DNA of 64,000 nt, taken from Stutzerimonas urumqiensis. Its GTDB lineage: Bacteria > Pseudomonadota > Gammaproteobacteria > Pseudomonadales > Pseudomonadaceae. Positions within the stretch are counted from its first letter, which is position 1. The number at the start of each line of letters is the position of its first letter. The translations under genes and the position numbers were made by a program. Below the pieces are notes generated by a model, which had not been told where the DNA came from, did not search any database, and was given only the letters and a program-made list of their open reading frames with translations. Below are positions 63,462 to 64,000 of this stretch, piece after piece. Location: the NCBI RefSeq assembly GCF_003640395.1, contig NZ_RBZQ01000002.1, forward strand, positions 496,001 to 560,000, given 5' to 3'.

Positions 63462-63977
63462 ATGGCCGACCGCCCCTTGCACCGCCTCGCCACCTCGGAG
63501 GACTTCGAAGCGGTCCACGCGCTGTACATGCACGACGCCGTGGTGCCCTACCTCGGTCTCGACCCGATGCCGGCGACAGACTTCCGCCCGCACTACGCCC
63601 ATCTGCTGGCCACACGGCGCTTTCAGGTGGTCGAACAGGCCGGGCGCATCCGCGGCTTCTATCGCACCGCGCGGCACGGCGGGCGGGCCGCGCACGTAGG
63701 CTTCCTCGCCACCCTGGCCGTCGACCCGGCGATGCACGGCACCGGCTTCGCACGCGAGATGGTCGAAACCGCGATCGAGCGGCTGCAAGCCGAAGGTGTA
63801 CTGCGCATCGAGCTGATGGTCGAAGCCGATAACGGTCGCGCGCAGGCGTTCTACAGGAAACTCGGCTTCGAACATGAAGGCACCCTGCGCGCCGCCTACA
63901 AGCGCGCCGGCGAGCAGGGCTATGTGGACGAGCTGTATTTCGCGCGACTGCTGCCGGGGCTTGGGGTGGCGAGATAG
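63462..63977 (+). CDS. GNAT family N-acetyltransferase
   Basis: A 171-residue acetyltransferase. The acetyl-CoA segment is LATLAVDPAMHGTGFAREMVETA, a variant of the Q/RxxGxG/A loop (HGTGFA), followed by IELMVEADNGRAQAFYRKLGFEHEG. The frame is open upstream; the ATG at 63462 with GGAG six bases ahead is preferred over 63450. The substrate is unknown. The remaining 23 bases of the window show nothing. Confidence 0.88.
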   Translation: MADRPLHRLATSEDFEAVHALYMHDAVVPYLGLDPMPATDFRPHYAHLLATRRFQVVEQAGRIRGFYRTARHGGRAAHVGFLATLAVDPAMHGTGFAREMVETAIERLQAEGVLRIELMVEADNGRAQAFYRKLGFEHEGTLRAAYKRAGEQGYVDELYFARLLPGLGVAR

Positions 63978-64000
63978 GACGCCGCACTTCCCTCGGCCCG

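Overview
The window is GC-rich, almost fully coding chromosomal DNA from a gammaproteobacterium of the Pseudomonadaceae (Pseudomonas or Stutzerimonas type). Gene orders recalled from Pseudomonas aeruginosa recur here in blocks: mutT-GST-argJ-secA-M23 peptidase-dciA; hpt-upp-uraA; and hemH-oxidoreductase-pagL-murI-moeB-prmC-prfA-hemA with, divergently, TPR-lolB-ispE-tRNA-Gln-prs-rplY-pth-ychF. No transposase, integrase, phage gene or CRISPR array was seen. The species cannot be fixed from this sequence alone.

Left part (1-20 kb): a hydrolase cut by the window edge behind a DUF3182 gene; the peroxide-defence pair ahpC/ahpF; the mutT-to-dciA housekeeping block; an SDR enzyme; yebG behind a perfect LexA box; a small DUF3509-like gene; a large MalT-type LuxR regulator; and the envelope pair DUF1302/DUF1329. 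That pair and the MFS transporter at 24-25 kb carry A-rich Hfq/Crc-type motifs at their start codons. The DUF1302 and MFS genes also share an upstream 12-mer, so all three may form one carbon-source-responsive regulon.

Middle part (19-40 kb): purine and pyrimidine salvage (hpt, upp, uraA), a secreted subtilisin, the MFS transporter, ferrochelatase, a renalase-like flavoprotein ending in a 14-bp tandem repeat, the lipid A deacylase PagL, and a dense housekeeping run for cell wall, release-factor maturation, heme, lipoprotein sorting, isoprenoids, PRPP and translation. One tRNA-Gln(TTG) lies between ispE and prs.

Right part (40-57 kb): a complete cd1-type denitrification island directly downstream of ychF. 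norCBD (nitric oxide reductase and a maturation factor) and nirQOP read leftwards; nirSMCFDLGH and then nirJEN read rightwards. Together they reduce nitrite to NO and NO to N2O and make heme d1: NirE methylates uroporphyrinogen III, NirDLGH decarboxylate the siroheme-type intermediate, NirJ removes side chains, NirF and NirN finish and load the cofactor. Perfect FNR/DNR boxes precede norC and nirS, and a near-perfect one precedes nirJ. nirT and nirB are absent. Two unknown genes on the opposite strand separate nirH from nirJ. The regulator gene dnr is not in the window.

Right end (56.7-64 kb): a LysR regulator, an HPP-CBS membrane protein next to an orphan cbb3 oxidase subunit I (ccoN), pirin, an azoreductase with a divergent LysR regulator, and a GNAT acetyltransferase.
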